Made by a program: the position numbers and the translations under genes. The notes under the pieces are model-generated. The model saw only the letters and a list, made by a program, of their open reading frames with translations. It searched no databases and was not told the DNA's origin. A stretch of 43,372 bases of DNA, taken from positions 1-43,372 of IMG/VR virus record IMGVR_UViG_3300025648_000042. One strand, written 5' to 3'. Each line of letters starts with the position of its first letter. The first letter of the stretch is position 1. Of this stretch, positions 13,424-21,083 are shown piece by piece. Origin of the DNA: a virus.

Positions 13424-13708
13424 TCACAATATCCCCGTTGGCAGAACAAGAAACACGGACTCGGCGACTTGAGCATTAGCACCCGTGCCAACCCAGCGCT
13501 GAGTATATGTCCCCGACACCGTGGCTGTAAATGATGCTGAGTATTGGCCTACGGTCACAGGAATGACAGTGGGATGTGCTATAGTTCCGTCAGGGACTTG
13601 CACCTCAAGAGATACCATGGTCGGATCAACCAGCACACCGGATGTTGGTGAGGTGAATGCGGCAGACAGCGTAATGGAACTGCCCGGATAATATTGGGAG
13701 GTTATCAT
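13424..13708 (-). CDS. Small Ig-like/beta-sandwich structural protein
   Basis: 94 residues, ATG at 13708 sharing one base with the preceding stop (TAATG). The sequence (PGSSITLSAAFTSPTSGVLV, then VGQYSASFTATVSGTYTQRW) reads as alternating beta strands. It resembles small phage proteins with an Ig-like fold in which a Y-x-x-x-F-T-x-x-x-x-G-x-Y-x-x-R-W pattern recurs. It is probably a surface or fibre-associated structural protein. It marks the boundary between fibre genes and the lysis region. Confidence 0.65.
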   Translation of the reverse strand: MITSQYYPGSSITLSAAFTSPTSGVLVDPTMVSLEVQVPDGTIAHPTVIPVTVGQYSASFTATVSGTYTQRWVGTGANAQVAESVFLVLPTGIL

Positions 13709-14517
13709 TAGGCCACATCCAGCGTCAAAATCGTTGAAGGTTGATCGTCAATTTCAAGCCAGATAGTCGGCTGATTTGACAATACCACATCAGTTGATGG
13801 CATGTCAGATACATAAATTTGCGATGTACTTGCCTGGAACCCGTAACCGGAGCCATTAGCGCGTCCAGATGCTTGTGTGCAATGCCCGGTATCAGGTGCC
13901 ACGAAGGCAATGACCTGCCCCGAAGCAATACCGCGAGCCTGGGTGGCGCTTCCTGCCGCACCATGTGCGGCATTGCCGGCACCGCGAGCCTGTCCGCGCG
14001 ATTGAGCGCAGTTGCCGGTGTCGGGTGCCACGAAGGCAATAACCTGCCCCGATACGATACCGTGAGCCTGAGTGGCGTGCGATATGATACCGACCGATCC
14101 GACGCCGATACCGTGAGCCTGTCCGGCGCTTTGCGTTGCCGCACCATGCGCCGTAGCGTTGATTGCAATGACGCTGGCAGCTTGACTCGGTGCTTGTGTG
14201 CAGTGCCCGGTATCAGGTGCTACAAATGCCGACGATGCGCCGTGAGCGATACCGTGCGCCTGGGTGGCGCTACCGGCAGCCCCGGAACTGCCTCGATTCT
14301 TACCCGATGCGACACCAACGACTTGAATACTGCCGCCACTGGAGTTTATGGACGAAGACGCAGCGCCAGCGGCGATGCTGGCGGATTGGGTGCTGTTTCC
14401 CGCCTCACTGCCCTTCGCCGACCCAAGACCGAACGCAGCCGCCACGGCCTGGACGCATTGTCCAATAGCCGTGGCAACCGAGGATCGTTCGTAAAGTGAG
14501 CGAAGGGCGAGAAGCAT
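13708..14517 (-). CDS. Repetitive Q-A-x-G protein, probable surface/fibre protein
   Basis: 269 residues. Residues 20 to about 215 consist of imperfect repeats centred on a TQAxGxAxG motif: STQSASIAAG, ATQAHGIAHG, HATQAHGIVSG, SATQARGIASG, HCTQASGRANG and others. Three units also contain AFVAPDTGHCTQ or the close variant AFVAPDTGNCAQ, and two units share GQVIAFVAPDTG exactly. The corresponding DNA repeats are visible at about 13877-13950, 14008-14080 and 14199-14272. Regular Gly/Ala spacing suggests a solenoid or beta-helix-like stack. The C-terminal 50 residues are non-repetitive (SQIYVSDMPSTDVVLSNQPT). Its place after the fibre genes suggests a virion surface protein. No family recognised. 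Confidence 0.72.
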   Translation of the reverse strand: MLLALRSLYERSSVATAIGQCVQAVAAAFGLGSAKGSEAGNSTQSASIAAGAASSSINSSGGSIQVVGVASGKNRGSSGAAGSATQAHGIAHGASSAFVAPDTGHCTQAPSQAASVIAINATAHGAATQSAGQAHGIGVGSVGIISHATQAHGIVSGQVIAFVAPDTGNCAQSRGQARGAGNAAHGAAGSATQARGIASGQVIAFVAPDTGHCTQASGRANGSGYGFQASTSQIYVSDMPSTDVVLSNQPTIWLEIDDQPSTILTLDVA

Positions 14518-14526
14518 CTTTACACT

Positions 14527-15168
14527 TTACACAGGCACTTCTTCCCACTGCCAACTCGCAATGTGCGCAGACGCAGCGAGGACCGCCGAGGTCCAGAATA
14601 CCGCGAAACCACCGGGCGGCAGGATAATGGAGCCTTCCAGGTCGAAGATACCGCTGTTGGTGTTGGACACGGTGACAGCGCCCTGATCCAACTGACCCAG
14701 AACAACGTCAACAGTCGGCGCGACCGGCAGCGTGATGGCGGCGGAGCAATAAAGCTGGCCCTGCGGCTGGAAACCGGAACCCAGCTTTTTGGACTTGGGA
14801 GCCAGCGAGGTCAGAGTGCCCGACAACGCGGTGGTGGACTGACCGGTGGCGAGACCAAACACCAGCGGAGCGGCAGGGGCCACAACGAAACCGACACCAA
14901 ACTTCTCAATCACCAGATTGACAGACGAACCATTGGGATTCGCCAGCACTGACGTACCAGTGATGGAGGTGCTGAGACCAGCGATGGTAGCCGTGGCAAG
15001 CACCGCCTGCATTGCACCGCCGAAGCGAGCGCCACGATAAGCACCCTCGTAGTAACGACCATGCAACTCAGATACGATCAAGTCGTTCAAGTTACCCTGA
15101 CGCAGGATGGGATTAGACCCAGAAGCGGACGAAGCGGCGGGAGCGCCGACCTGACCATTGATAAGCAT
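14527..15168 (-). CDS. Structural protein of unknown function, fibre region
   Basis: 213 residues, ATG at 15168 with TTGAGGAGA upstream. The protein is Ala/Ser/Thr/Gly-rich with alternating beta segments (SVNLVIEKFGVGFVVAPAA, FDLEGSIILPPGGFAVFWTS), typical of a jelly-roll-like virion protein. The segment NLNDLIVSELHGRYYEGAYRG near the N-terminus is distinctive. I recall similar proteins of unknown function near phage fibre genes. The IILPPGGF-x-x-FW signature fits a decoration or fibre-tip fold. No enzymatic motif. Confidence 0.68.
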   Translation of the reverse strand: MLINGQVGAPAASSASGSNPILRQGNLNDLIVSELHGRYYEGAYRGARFGGAMQAVLATATIAGLSTSITGTSVLANPNGSSVNLVIEKFGVGFVVAPAAPLVFGLATGQSTTALSGTLTSLAPKSKKLGSGFQPQGQLYCSAAITLPVAPTVDVVLGQLDQGAVTVSNTNSGIFDLEGSIILPPGGFAVFWTSAVLAASAHIASWQWEEVPV

Positions 15169-15194
15169 CGTGTACTCTCCTCAAGAATCGGTGT

Positions 15195-15575
15195 TTACTT
15201 CACCAGTTGTAACCGAAGCGCTGCTTTCTGAGCAAGTCGCTGCTGCTGAATTTGCGGGAGCTTGGTGACATCAAACGCTAACCCTGTAATCAGGTCTTCA
15301 AGACCGCGCGGAATGTAAGTGTCCAGCACGGCGATTTGCGCCAAGATGGGGGCGTTAAGCTCGGCAGTGTTGAAGGGCCGCGTTTCCCAGACCCACTGGT
15401 TCGCATCGTCCACATGCCAGCCGGTGACCACGGTGCCCGAAGGCTCGGCGGGGCGGTCAACGTGGGTCAGGCCGAGGGACGCCTTGTCCCAGTTTCCGGG
15501 GTATTGGGTGCCATCTGCGGTGGTGTATGCGTCGTCGTCTCCGAAGACCTTGCGATTCGCGTCAATCCAGGGCAT
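15195..15575 (-). CDS. Probable tail-fibre assembly protein / fibre accessory
   Basis: 126 residues from the ATG at 15575 (GAGGAGG upstream). The first half (WIDANRKVFGDDDAYTTADG, then YPGNWDKASLGLTHV) resembles short proteins near phage fibre genes in which an asparagine/tryptophan-containing template is followed by a helical tail (TAELNAPILAQIAVLDTYIP...). The gene at 19722 has the same general layout (D...Y.T..GT.Y...FPKS...GL). Each lies directly downstream of or beside a glycine-rich adhesin gene, which suggests two adhesin-plus-helper modules. The chaperone role is inferred. Confidence 0.58.
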   Translation of the reverse strand: MPWIDANRKVFGDDDAYTTADGTQYPGNWDKASLGLTHVDRPAEPSGTVVTGWHVDDANQWVWETRPFNTAELNAPILAQIAVLDTYIPRGLEDLITGLAFDVTKLPQIQQQRLAQKAALRLQLVK

Positions 15576-15586
15576 CAAATGCCTCC

Positions 15587-16585
15587 TCAGTTCGTATAAA
15601 TAATAATGATACAACCTTGTGCACCAGCGCCGGATGATAATCCATTACCGTCACCGCCGCCGCCGCCGCCGTAGATGCCTCCGTTGCCGCCAGTTCCAGC
15701 CGACCCGCTACCTCCGCCAGCGCCACCACCGCCGCCAGGACCTGCTGTGCCCCCGGCAGTAATAGTATAATCCGCACCAGGACCTCCCGCGCCTGCATTT
15801 AATCCCGCGCTGTCACCGCCACCTCCCCCGCCACCGAGTGCCCCCGCAACATAACGAGCGCCACCGCCAGCGCCAGCCGAGTTATTACCGCCAGCACCAC
15901 CGGTACTTGTCGTGGCGACCGATCCAGCAAATCCGCCAGTACCCGACCCACCGCCGCCCGAGCCACCGCCCCCGGAGCCCGCCTCGCCACCACTCGCCAA
16001 AACAGCCCCTGCCCCGCCCGCGCCACCTATCCCATTTGGCCCGCCAGCCCCACCACCACCGCCGCCGCCATTCGATACCGACGGATTTTGGCCAATACCA
16101 CCTGCACCACCGGAATAGACTGTTGATCCACACGACGAGGCCGAAGAACCACCTGCACCGCCCACACCTGCGGTATTGTCCCCACCGCTGCCACCCTTAG
16201 CGCCGACTTGATTAGCTGTTCCGCTGGCCGGCATCGACGCCGCATTGAACCATGTGTCACCACCAGCCTGCCCGCTGAGATTTGACCCAGACCGCGCCGC
16301 GCCACCGGCCCCAATCTGGTAAGAGACTGATCCTCCAGGAGACAGGGACACGTTTGTTCTCAGCGCAAATGCACCGCCACCTCCGCCCGCGTTGAACCCA
16401 CCGCCGCTCGGAGAAAACGCCCCACTCCCGCCCGCGCCGATACAGATGACGGTGTTGTTCGAGGAGTTGAAGTCGGTCGGCACCGTCCAGCTTTGCAAAC
16501 TGCCAGTCGGGGACGACAAGAGGATGACTTTCGTGCCGGGAGGAAAGCCGCCGGCGAGAAGCCCTAGGGAAGCGCCTACGATCAT
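15587..16585 (-). CDS. Glycine-rich adhesin-like tail fibre tip protein
   Basis: 332 residues, start sharing one base with the preceding stop (TAATG). About 55 N-terminal residues (GTKVILLSSPTGSLQSWTVP...) precede roughly 270 residues dominated by glycine runs (GGGGGGGAGGPNGIGGAGGA and similar), ending IIIIYTN. This resembles glycine-rich phage adhesins such as T-even gp38, where polyglycine helices pack side by side and present receptor-binding loops. It should determine host recognition. The last strand IIIIYTN matches the RVVVIW ending of the second glycine-rich gene at 20208. Confidence 0.75.
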   Translation of the reverse strand: MIVGASLGLLAGGFPPGTKVILLSSPTGSLQSWTVPTDFNSSNNTVICIGAGGSGAFSPSGGGFNAGGGGGAFALRTNVSLSPGGSVSYQIGAGGAARSGSNLSGQAGGDTWFNAASMPASGTANQVGAKGGSGGDNTAGVGGAGGSSASSCGSTVYSGGAGGIGQNPSVSNGGGGGGGAGGPNGIGGAGGAGAVLASGGEAGSGGGGSGGGGSGTGGFAGSVATTSTGGAGGNNSAGAGGGARYVAGALGGGGGGGDSAGLNAGAGGPGADYTITAGGTAGPGGGGGAGGGSGSAGTGGNGGIYGGGGGGDGNGLSSGAGAQGCIIIIYTN

Positions 16586-16983
16586 TACGCCACCCCCGCT
16601 TTCTGGAGCGTGTACCAGATGTGCGTCGTGTCCACGACGTAGTAGGACAGCACGTTCACCGCCCCGGCAGTGGTGGATACCGTGGCTGCGGAGGCCGAAC
16701 TCGCGTTCACCCAGTACCCCCCGTAGGCCAGGGTCGAGGGTGTCGCGTTCTGCGTGATGGTGATCTGCCCCGACTGCCCCGCGACCATGTTGGTCGGGTT
16801 GGACAGCGTCTGCCCCGTCGTCGCCTGCAATGTCAGCGTGAAGTCGTTCGCGAGGGCGAGGTTCACCGCCACGGCATTGGCGGCGACCGACAAGGTGGCC
16901 GGCACGCCGATCTGCGCAGCGGTGAAGGAGTTCACAGCACTCAGCATCTTTGCTAGCAACGTTGCTGCTGGAAGAGTTGTCAT
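16585..16983 (-). CDS. Small beta-rich fibre-region protein
   Basis: 132 residues, ATG at 16983 with GTGAGGATTT upstream. The N-terminus is helical (LPAATLLAKMLSAVNSFTAA), the rest is Thr/Ala/Ser-rich beta sequence (DFTLTLQATTGQTLSNP, then GQSGQITITQN) and ends YYVVDTTHIWYTLQK. The pattern SGQITITQN...LAYGGYW is common at C-terminal ends of phage fibre proteins, where it precedes IWYTL. So this gene is probably a trimeric fibre tip or a split-off fibre domain. Coupled to the adhesin gene. Confidence 0.65.
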   Translation of the reverse strand: MTTLPAATLLAKMLSAVNSFTAAQIGVPATLSVAANAVAVNLALANDFTLTLQATTGQTLSNPTNMVAGQSGQITITQNATPSTLAYGGYWVNASSASAATVSTTAGAVNVLSYYVVDTTHIWYTLQKAGVA

Positions 16984-16993
16984 TTACAAATCC

Positions 16994-17566
16994 TCACCAT
17001 TTACATTGAATTGCAGTAATACCAATCGGGATGACTGATGTGAATGTCACGATTGTCCCGGATAAAGTCCAGTCTATCGTTGGACTTTGAAAAATACCGT
17101 CCATGTATATACTGAGTGCAGCCTGGGACGCAGGTGCTGATGTTAGCGTTAATGTGTATCCGCTAGGCGACAGGAATGTCTGAACCTGTATTGGCCGACC
17201 TGTCAGCATATTAAACGCGGACGCACTCCATTGACATGAAACGACAGATACACCCATTGGGATGGGTGAAATGAATGTTATGTTGGCACCAGATAGAGTC
17301 CAATCTATAGTTGAGCTTTGAAAAATACCATCCATGTACACATTAAGTGCAGCAGTTGATCCGGGTTGATTATTCAAAGTCAATGTAGTGGTAGTACCCG
17401 GAATAAATGAGCTACCAGACTGAAAAATCTGTGTCTGAATCTGTGCGCCAGACAATTGATTAACGTTAACCGCCCCATAATTTCCATTTGGCTGCTGTAC
17501 CGCAATATATTCCTGCCCCGTGAGCGTGACGGGATTAGCGGCATAGAGTTGCTGGAATGTCGGCAT
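16994..17566 (-). CDS. Structural protein with two tandem beta domains
   Basis: 190 residues from the ATG at 17566, sharing one base with the preceding stop; the longer frame to 17581 is not needed. After a 50-residue N-terminus (MPTFQQLYAANPVTLTGQEY) come two homologous domains of about 65 residues, recognisable by YMDGIFQSSTIDWTLSGANI and YMDGIFQSPTIDWTLSGTIV. The VyxdGxxQxxxxDwtlsG motif is frequent in phage fibre and neck-whisker-like proteins. The duplication is recent enough to be obvious in protein sequence. Likely part of a side fibre or tail-tip complex. Confidence 0.7.
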   Translation of the reverse strand: MPTFQQLYAANPVTLTGQEYIAVQQPNGNYGAVNVNQLSGAQIQTQIFQSGSSFIPGTTTTLTLNNQPGSTAALNVYMDGIFQSSTIDWTLSGANITFISPIPMGVSVVSCQWSASAFNMLTGRPIQVQTFLSPSGYTLTLTSAPASQAALSIYMDGIFQSPTIDWTLSGTIVTFTSVIPIGITAIQCKW

Positions 17567-19128
17567 CAGTTGGCACCCCACGTCAAATCATCGCGCAACG
17601 TCGTTTCGTCGTCGGTCGTCTGCGGTGGCTGATACGTGGTGGTGAGGGTGCTGGATGCGAGGATACCGGGAAGCTCGCGCAAGAACAGACCGTTAACGCG
17701 CTCTTGGAACAGTATTTTAGTAAGCAAATCAACAATAGCCTCTTGCGCCACGGTGGCAGTATTTTGCTGCACCAGCACCGGCTGTGCGGCGGCATCCGTG
17801 GAACCCACCACAACATGAGCGCCGCGCGTATCCGTGAGCATGCGCCGCGTCAACCCGCTCGAATCAACGCCGCCGATGCCCAAAGGATTAGCCGTAGGAG
17901 CGGTGCCGGGCGCGATATTACCGCCGACCGCTTGCATACCACCAACACCCGCCGTAACCGTGTTGGTTCCGGCAATTTGCGATACGTTGGCGGCAAGTGG
18001 GGTGACATATTCACCATTCCAGACGGCAGAACGAAGATAAGCCACACCGGACCCCGCCGTAGTCAGTACGATACGCACATAGCGCGCCATAGCGGGGAAA
18101 CTGAACGCGCCGTTAGCTGTGACAGCGGTCACATAAGCGGCTGCGAGTACACGGTTGACACCACTCAGGGCGAACCACGTTGCACCATCATCCGAACATG
18201 TGACGTTGCCGGCCAACCCCGTGGATTGAATATTGATTGTCTGATAGCCGGTAGTATCGATGATAAACGCGGCACCTATAGCGCCCTGCAACGGAATGGA
18301 AGCTGGTGCATCGGATTGCACCGCCGCACCCTTGACATCAACGAGCGGCGGATTCTGCACTCGTACAGTCAGCCCCAGGCCGGACGTGCTGTCCATCGCC
18401 GCTTCAAGCAAATTAACACCAGCGAAGTCGCCAGACGGATCACCCGTGATCGCGGCGAATACCGGAACATCGGCGGTAGATGTGACGTTTAGCGGCTGCC
18501 CTGGTGTTCCGGTATCAACAGAAAATGACCCACCACCATCTGTGACCGGCAACCCGGCGGAAGGCACCGGCATCCCGCCGATTTCATTGATTGCGATAGG
18601 CTTGTTGCCAAGCTGAGTCGTGCTGTCAATGGTGCCATAATAGGTGTTGATGTTTAGAGCCGTTGTAGTCGTTGCGCTGGTATTGGTAACAACCACGTTG
18701 GCATAATTACCATTCAACACCAGAGACCGCGAGAAATCTCCCGACGTGAAGTAAGTCCAACTTGAAATGATAGTTGACGGATCGATGGCAATATATTGGT
18801 TAATAGTCACAGAAAGCGACTGATCACTATCGATGATCAGCGACAATCCAGTCTGTGACAGCACGCTTTCAATCACACCGGTAAATGTCGCGCCTGCCGC
18901 AAGTTGTGCTGTGCTAGTGTTACCGGTGCCCGCTTGAAAATTGACACTATTCTGGCTAACGGGCATATACCCATCGCCTTGAATATTGACTGTGTTCGCA
19001 GCCGTGGTGGGATCACCAATGACGACCGATTGTCGGTAGAGCGTCAATGAACCTGACGTGATGGCGAAGGCATCGATATCCTTGCCACCACCGTCCGGCG
19101 CTACCTGTACAAAGCTTTCGGTCGCCAT
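17566..19128 (-). CDS. Large tail-associated structural protein
   Basis: 520 residues, ATG at 19128 preceded by GGATAATTTCCA. The opening (VQVAPDGGGKDIDAFAITSG) resembles phage proteins that begin with a V-x-PDGxGK-xxD motif. The rest is a Thr/Ser/Ala/Gly-rich beta protein with no transmembrane or enzymatic motif, and ends in a helical and polar segment (EAIVDLLTKILFQERVNGLF). Size and place among fibre genes suggest a fibre shaft or decorating protein. I cannot name a family with confidence. Confidence 0.68.
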   Translation of the reverse strand: MATESFVQVAPDGGGKDIDAFAITSGSLTLYRQSVVIGDPTTAANTVNIQGDGYMPVSQNSVNFQAGTGNTSTAQLAAGATFTGVIESVLSQTGLSLIIDSDQSLSVTINQYIAIDPSTIISSWTYFTSGDFSRSLVLNGNYANVVVTNTSATTTTALNINTYYGTIDSTTQLGNKPIAINEIGGMPVPSAGLPVTDGGGSFSVDTGTPGQPLNVTSTADVPVFAAITGDPSGDFAGVNLLEAAMDSTSGLGLTVRVQNPPLVDVKGAAVQSDAPASIPLQGAIGAAFIIDTTGYQTINIQSTGLAGNVTCSDDGATWFALSGVNRVLAAAYVTAVTANGAFSFPAMARYVRIVLTTAGSGVAYLRSAVWNGEYVTPLAANVSQIAGTNTVTAGVGGMQAVGGNIAPGTAPTANPLGIGGVDSSGLTRRMLTDTRGAHVVVGSTDAAAQPVLVQQNTATVAQEAIVDLLTKILFQERVNGLFLRELPGILASSTLTTTYQPPQTTDDETTLRDDLTWGAN

Positions 19129-19140
19129 TGGAAATTATCC

Positions 19141-19707
19141 TTAGACGCTGGGAATATTGTAGGTGAACGAGGACACGGTGATGGACATACCCGCCGCGAC
19201 ACTAGCGACGCTGAGATTGATGCCATCGGATACCGCCGCACCCAGATAATTCCAAGTCACCGACCCATCAGTGATACCAGTGCCGGTGCCGGTGGGACCA
19301 CCTGATGCCGCCGTGGTGCCTGCCACAGTGCAAACATACGAGTTGGCACCATTGGTGACAACAGCGCCGAGCGCCGTGACGGTCAGCGCCACCCAGGCCG
19401 TTCCACCCACACCAACGTCGCAATCCAGCACACCCGTGCCACCCGAGGAGCTGAATCGCGCCCAACCCGGAGTGCCGGCAGCCACAGCGCCGTCAGTCAA
19501 CGGAACGCCTCCGAGAGTGCCCGTGCCTGACGACCACGTCATCGCAGTGGCGGCGAGCGGGAAGGTCACAAGCAACGTACCGCTTGCGCCAGTCTCGGGC
19601 GATGCCGGGCGAGTACCGGTGTAAATTTTCAGAAAGCCGCTGTTGAGCAGCGCCGATAGAGCGGCACCCTCAGCGTTTGCGGCGGCAATGGAAATAGCGT
19701 TGGCCAT
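19141..19707 (-). CDS. Phage structural protein, fibre cluster
   Basis: 188 residues, ATG at 19707 with GGAGA upstream. The N-terminus (LSALLNSGFLKIYTGTRPA) is a recognisable signature of small structural proteins in phages and prophages, followed by a carbohydrate-module-like beta sandwich with a long Gly/Thr-rich middle insert (about 95-150). The end GINLSVASVAAGMSITVSSF restores the domain core. Probably a virion surface or fibre protein. The inserted part (VWVALTVTALGAVVTNGAN-like) looks like a short repeat domain placed inside the fold. Confidence 0.65.
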   Translation of the reverse strand: MANAISIAAANAEGAALSALLNSGFLKIYTGTRPASPETGASGTLLVTFPLAATAMTWSSGTGTLGGVPLTDGAVAAGTPGWARFSSSGGTGVLDCDVGVGGTAWVALTVTALGAVVTNGANSYVCTVAGTTAASGGPTGTGTGITDGSVTWNYLGAAVSDGINLSVASVAAGMSITVSSFTYNIPSV

Positions 19708-19721
19708 GGGGAAAGTCTCCG

Positions 19722-20198
19722 TTAGGTGCCGGCAGGGTAGGACGGCATCACGGGCAACGGCCCGGCATTACGCCCAGAAATAATATCACGCAGAGTAGTG
19801 CGGTAGGTTTGCCACGCGGCAGGAAGTGCCACACCGGCCTCGTAGCAGCGCAACACGGTTGTGTCGGCAGCCTTCATAGCTGTGGTAGCGGTCATTTTCA
19901 TCCTCATCGCGTCAACAGCGGATTGCTCGGCGGCGGTCATCTCCGGGCGAGCCTGTGTGGCCCAGACGACATTACCCGTTTTGGGATTGACGCTGCTGAC
20001 AAGAGACGTTACTCCCCCGCGCGCTTCGCCGGTCACGGTATAACCCGTTGGGTCAGTGGACGGTTCGGGTGTTTCAATGACTTGTTTCAAGCCGCTGATA
20101 TTGCTCTTGGGGAAACCGGACAAATAGGTGGTTCCCTCCGAATCAGTATATGAGTCCAGGTCATTCACAACAGTGCCGGCAGTGTCTACCCAACGCAT
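19722..20198 (-). CDS. Tail-fibre assembly-like protein
   Basis: 158 residues, ATG at 20198 after GGAGAATGTT. The first 30 residues (WVDTAGTVVNDLDSYTDSEG, then TTYLSGFPKS) and the C-terminal helical half (RPEMTAAEQSAVDAMRMKMT..., ALPAAWQTYRTTLRDII) fit small fibre-assembly or fibre-attached proteins; the segment LPAAWQTYRTxLRdI is a typical ending of that group. It follows the second glycine-rich adhesin gene in transcription order and so parallels the 15195/15587 pair. Confidence 0.65.
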   Translation of the reverse strand: MRWVDTAGTVVNDLDSYTDSEGTTYLSGFPKSNISGLKQVIETPEPSTDPTGYTVTGEARGGVTSLVSSVNPKTGNVVWATQARPEMTAAEQSAVDAMRMKMTATTAMKAADTTVLRCYEAGVALPAAWQTYRTTLRDIISGRNAGPLPVMPSYPAGT

Positions 20199-20207
20199 AA
20201 CATTCTC

Positions 20208-21080
20208 CTACCAAATCACGACGACACGACCATTACCGCCCGCGAATATCGGATCGGTATAAGCGTAAATTCCATCATTTCTAGACTGACCACCAAGCGC
20301 GATGGGCGATACATAGTAGGGACTGCTTGTCATTGGCACTGCTGCCAATGGGGGTCCCGTCAGTAGGTCCACAGATTGCGCGGTCACGGCGCTCGTTAGA
20401 AGATCGATATATGATGATCCGCCCCCCGCACCACCACCTTCCGCCGATGATGTGGCACCGCCACCGTACCATCCAGAGCCGCCACCGTTGCCGCCCTGCA
20501 CAAGCTGATAGGCATTAGAACTACCTCCGTAATAATGCCCACCGGGATCACCACCAGCGCCACCAACCGTCTGAGTCCCACCATTGGCCGTTCCGCCCAG
20601 ACCACTCACCCGAGCGTCTTGTCCCGCAGGATAGCCGCCATTAGCGCCAGCGCCCGACCCGTAAGCCGTATTGTAAGCTCCAGCACCACCAGCGCCCGCA
20701 GTGCATAATTCAGTTGAACCACGTCGAACGGCGGAACGACCACCACCACCCCAGCTGTAACTCGACGAATATCCGCCGCCGCCGTAAGAAGCATTGTCGG
20801 CACCAGCGAGAGTGAACTTCCCACCCTGACCCACGATGATCGTCAGTGTTTCACCAGGGGTTACGGCGATCCACCCCTCGACATATGCACCATTTCCGCC
20901 CGACCGTTGGCCGTTGTTCACGTAGGGATAGCCCGGAGCATTCCATCCGCCGCCACCAGCACCCCACATGACGACTTTGATCTTGTAAACCATTGCAGGC
21001 ACGACGAAAGTTTGATCTGCAATGATGCAGTCAAAAATCATATGTCCGTGCGCTGGGTTACCGGGGCAACGGTTTAGCAT
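20208..21080 (-). CDS. Second glycine-rich adhesin-like protein
   Basis: 290 residues. The start at 21080 is used because nothing better is marked; internal ATGs at residues 14 and 30 are alternatives with the typical opening TFVVPAMVYKIKVVMWGAGG. That pattern (FtvP...ikv...WGAGGGG) begins glycine-rich domains like those of phage adhesins and of the ALK/LTK receptors. The core is glycine-rich with many Tyr/Ser/Asn residues that may form exposed loops, and it ends NGRVVVIW. Compared with the 15587 gene it is richer in aromatic residues, so the two could recognise different receptors. Confidence 0.72.
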   Translation of the reverse strand: MLNRCPGNPAHGHMIFDCIIADQTFVVPAMVYKIKVVMWGAGGGGWNAPGYPYVNNGQRSGGNGAYVEGWIAVTPGETLTIIVGQGGKFTLAGADNASYGGGGYSSSYSWGGGGRSAVRRGSTELCTAGAGGAGAYNTAYGSGAGANGGYPAGQDARVSGLGGTANGGTQTVGGAGGDPGGHYYGGSSNAYQLVQGGNGGGSGWYGGGATSSAEGGGAGGGSSYIDLLTSAVTAQSVDLLTGPPLAAVPMTSSPYYVSPIALGGQSRNDGIYAYTDPIFAGGNGRVVVIW

Positions 21081-21083
21081 AAC

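Noticed and set aside
17557-18492. 311-codon open frame on the + strand opposite the large structural gene
   Set aside because: Arg/His/Gly-rich antisense frame, no ribosome binding site, and the opposite strand has a continuous coupled gene chain.
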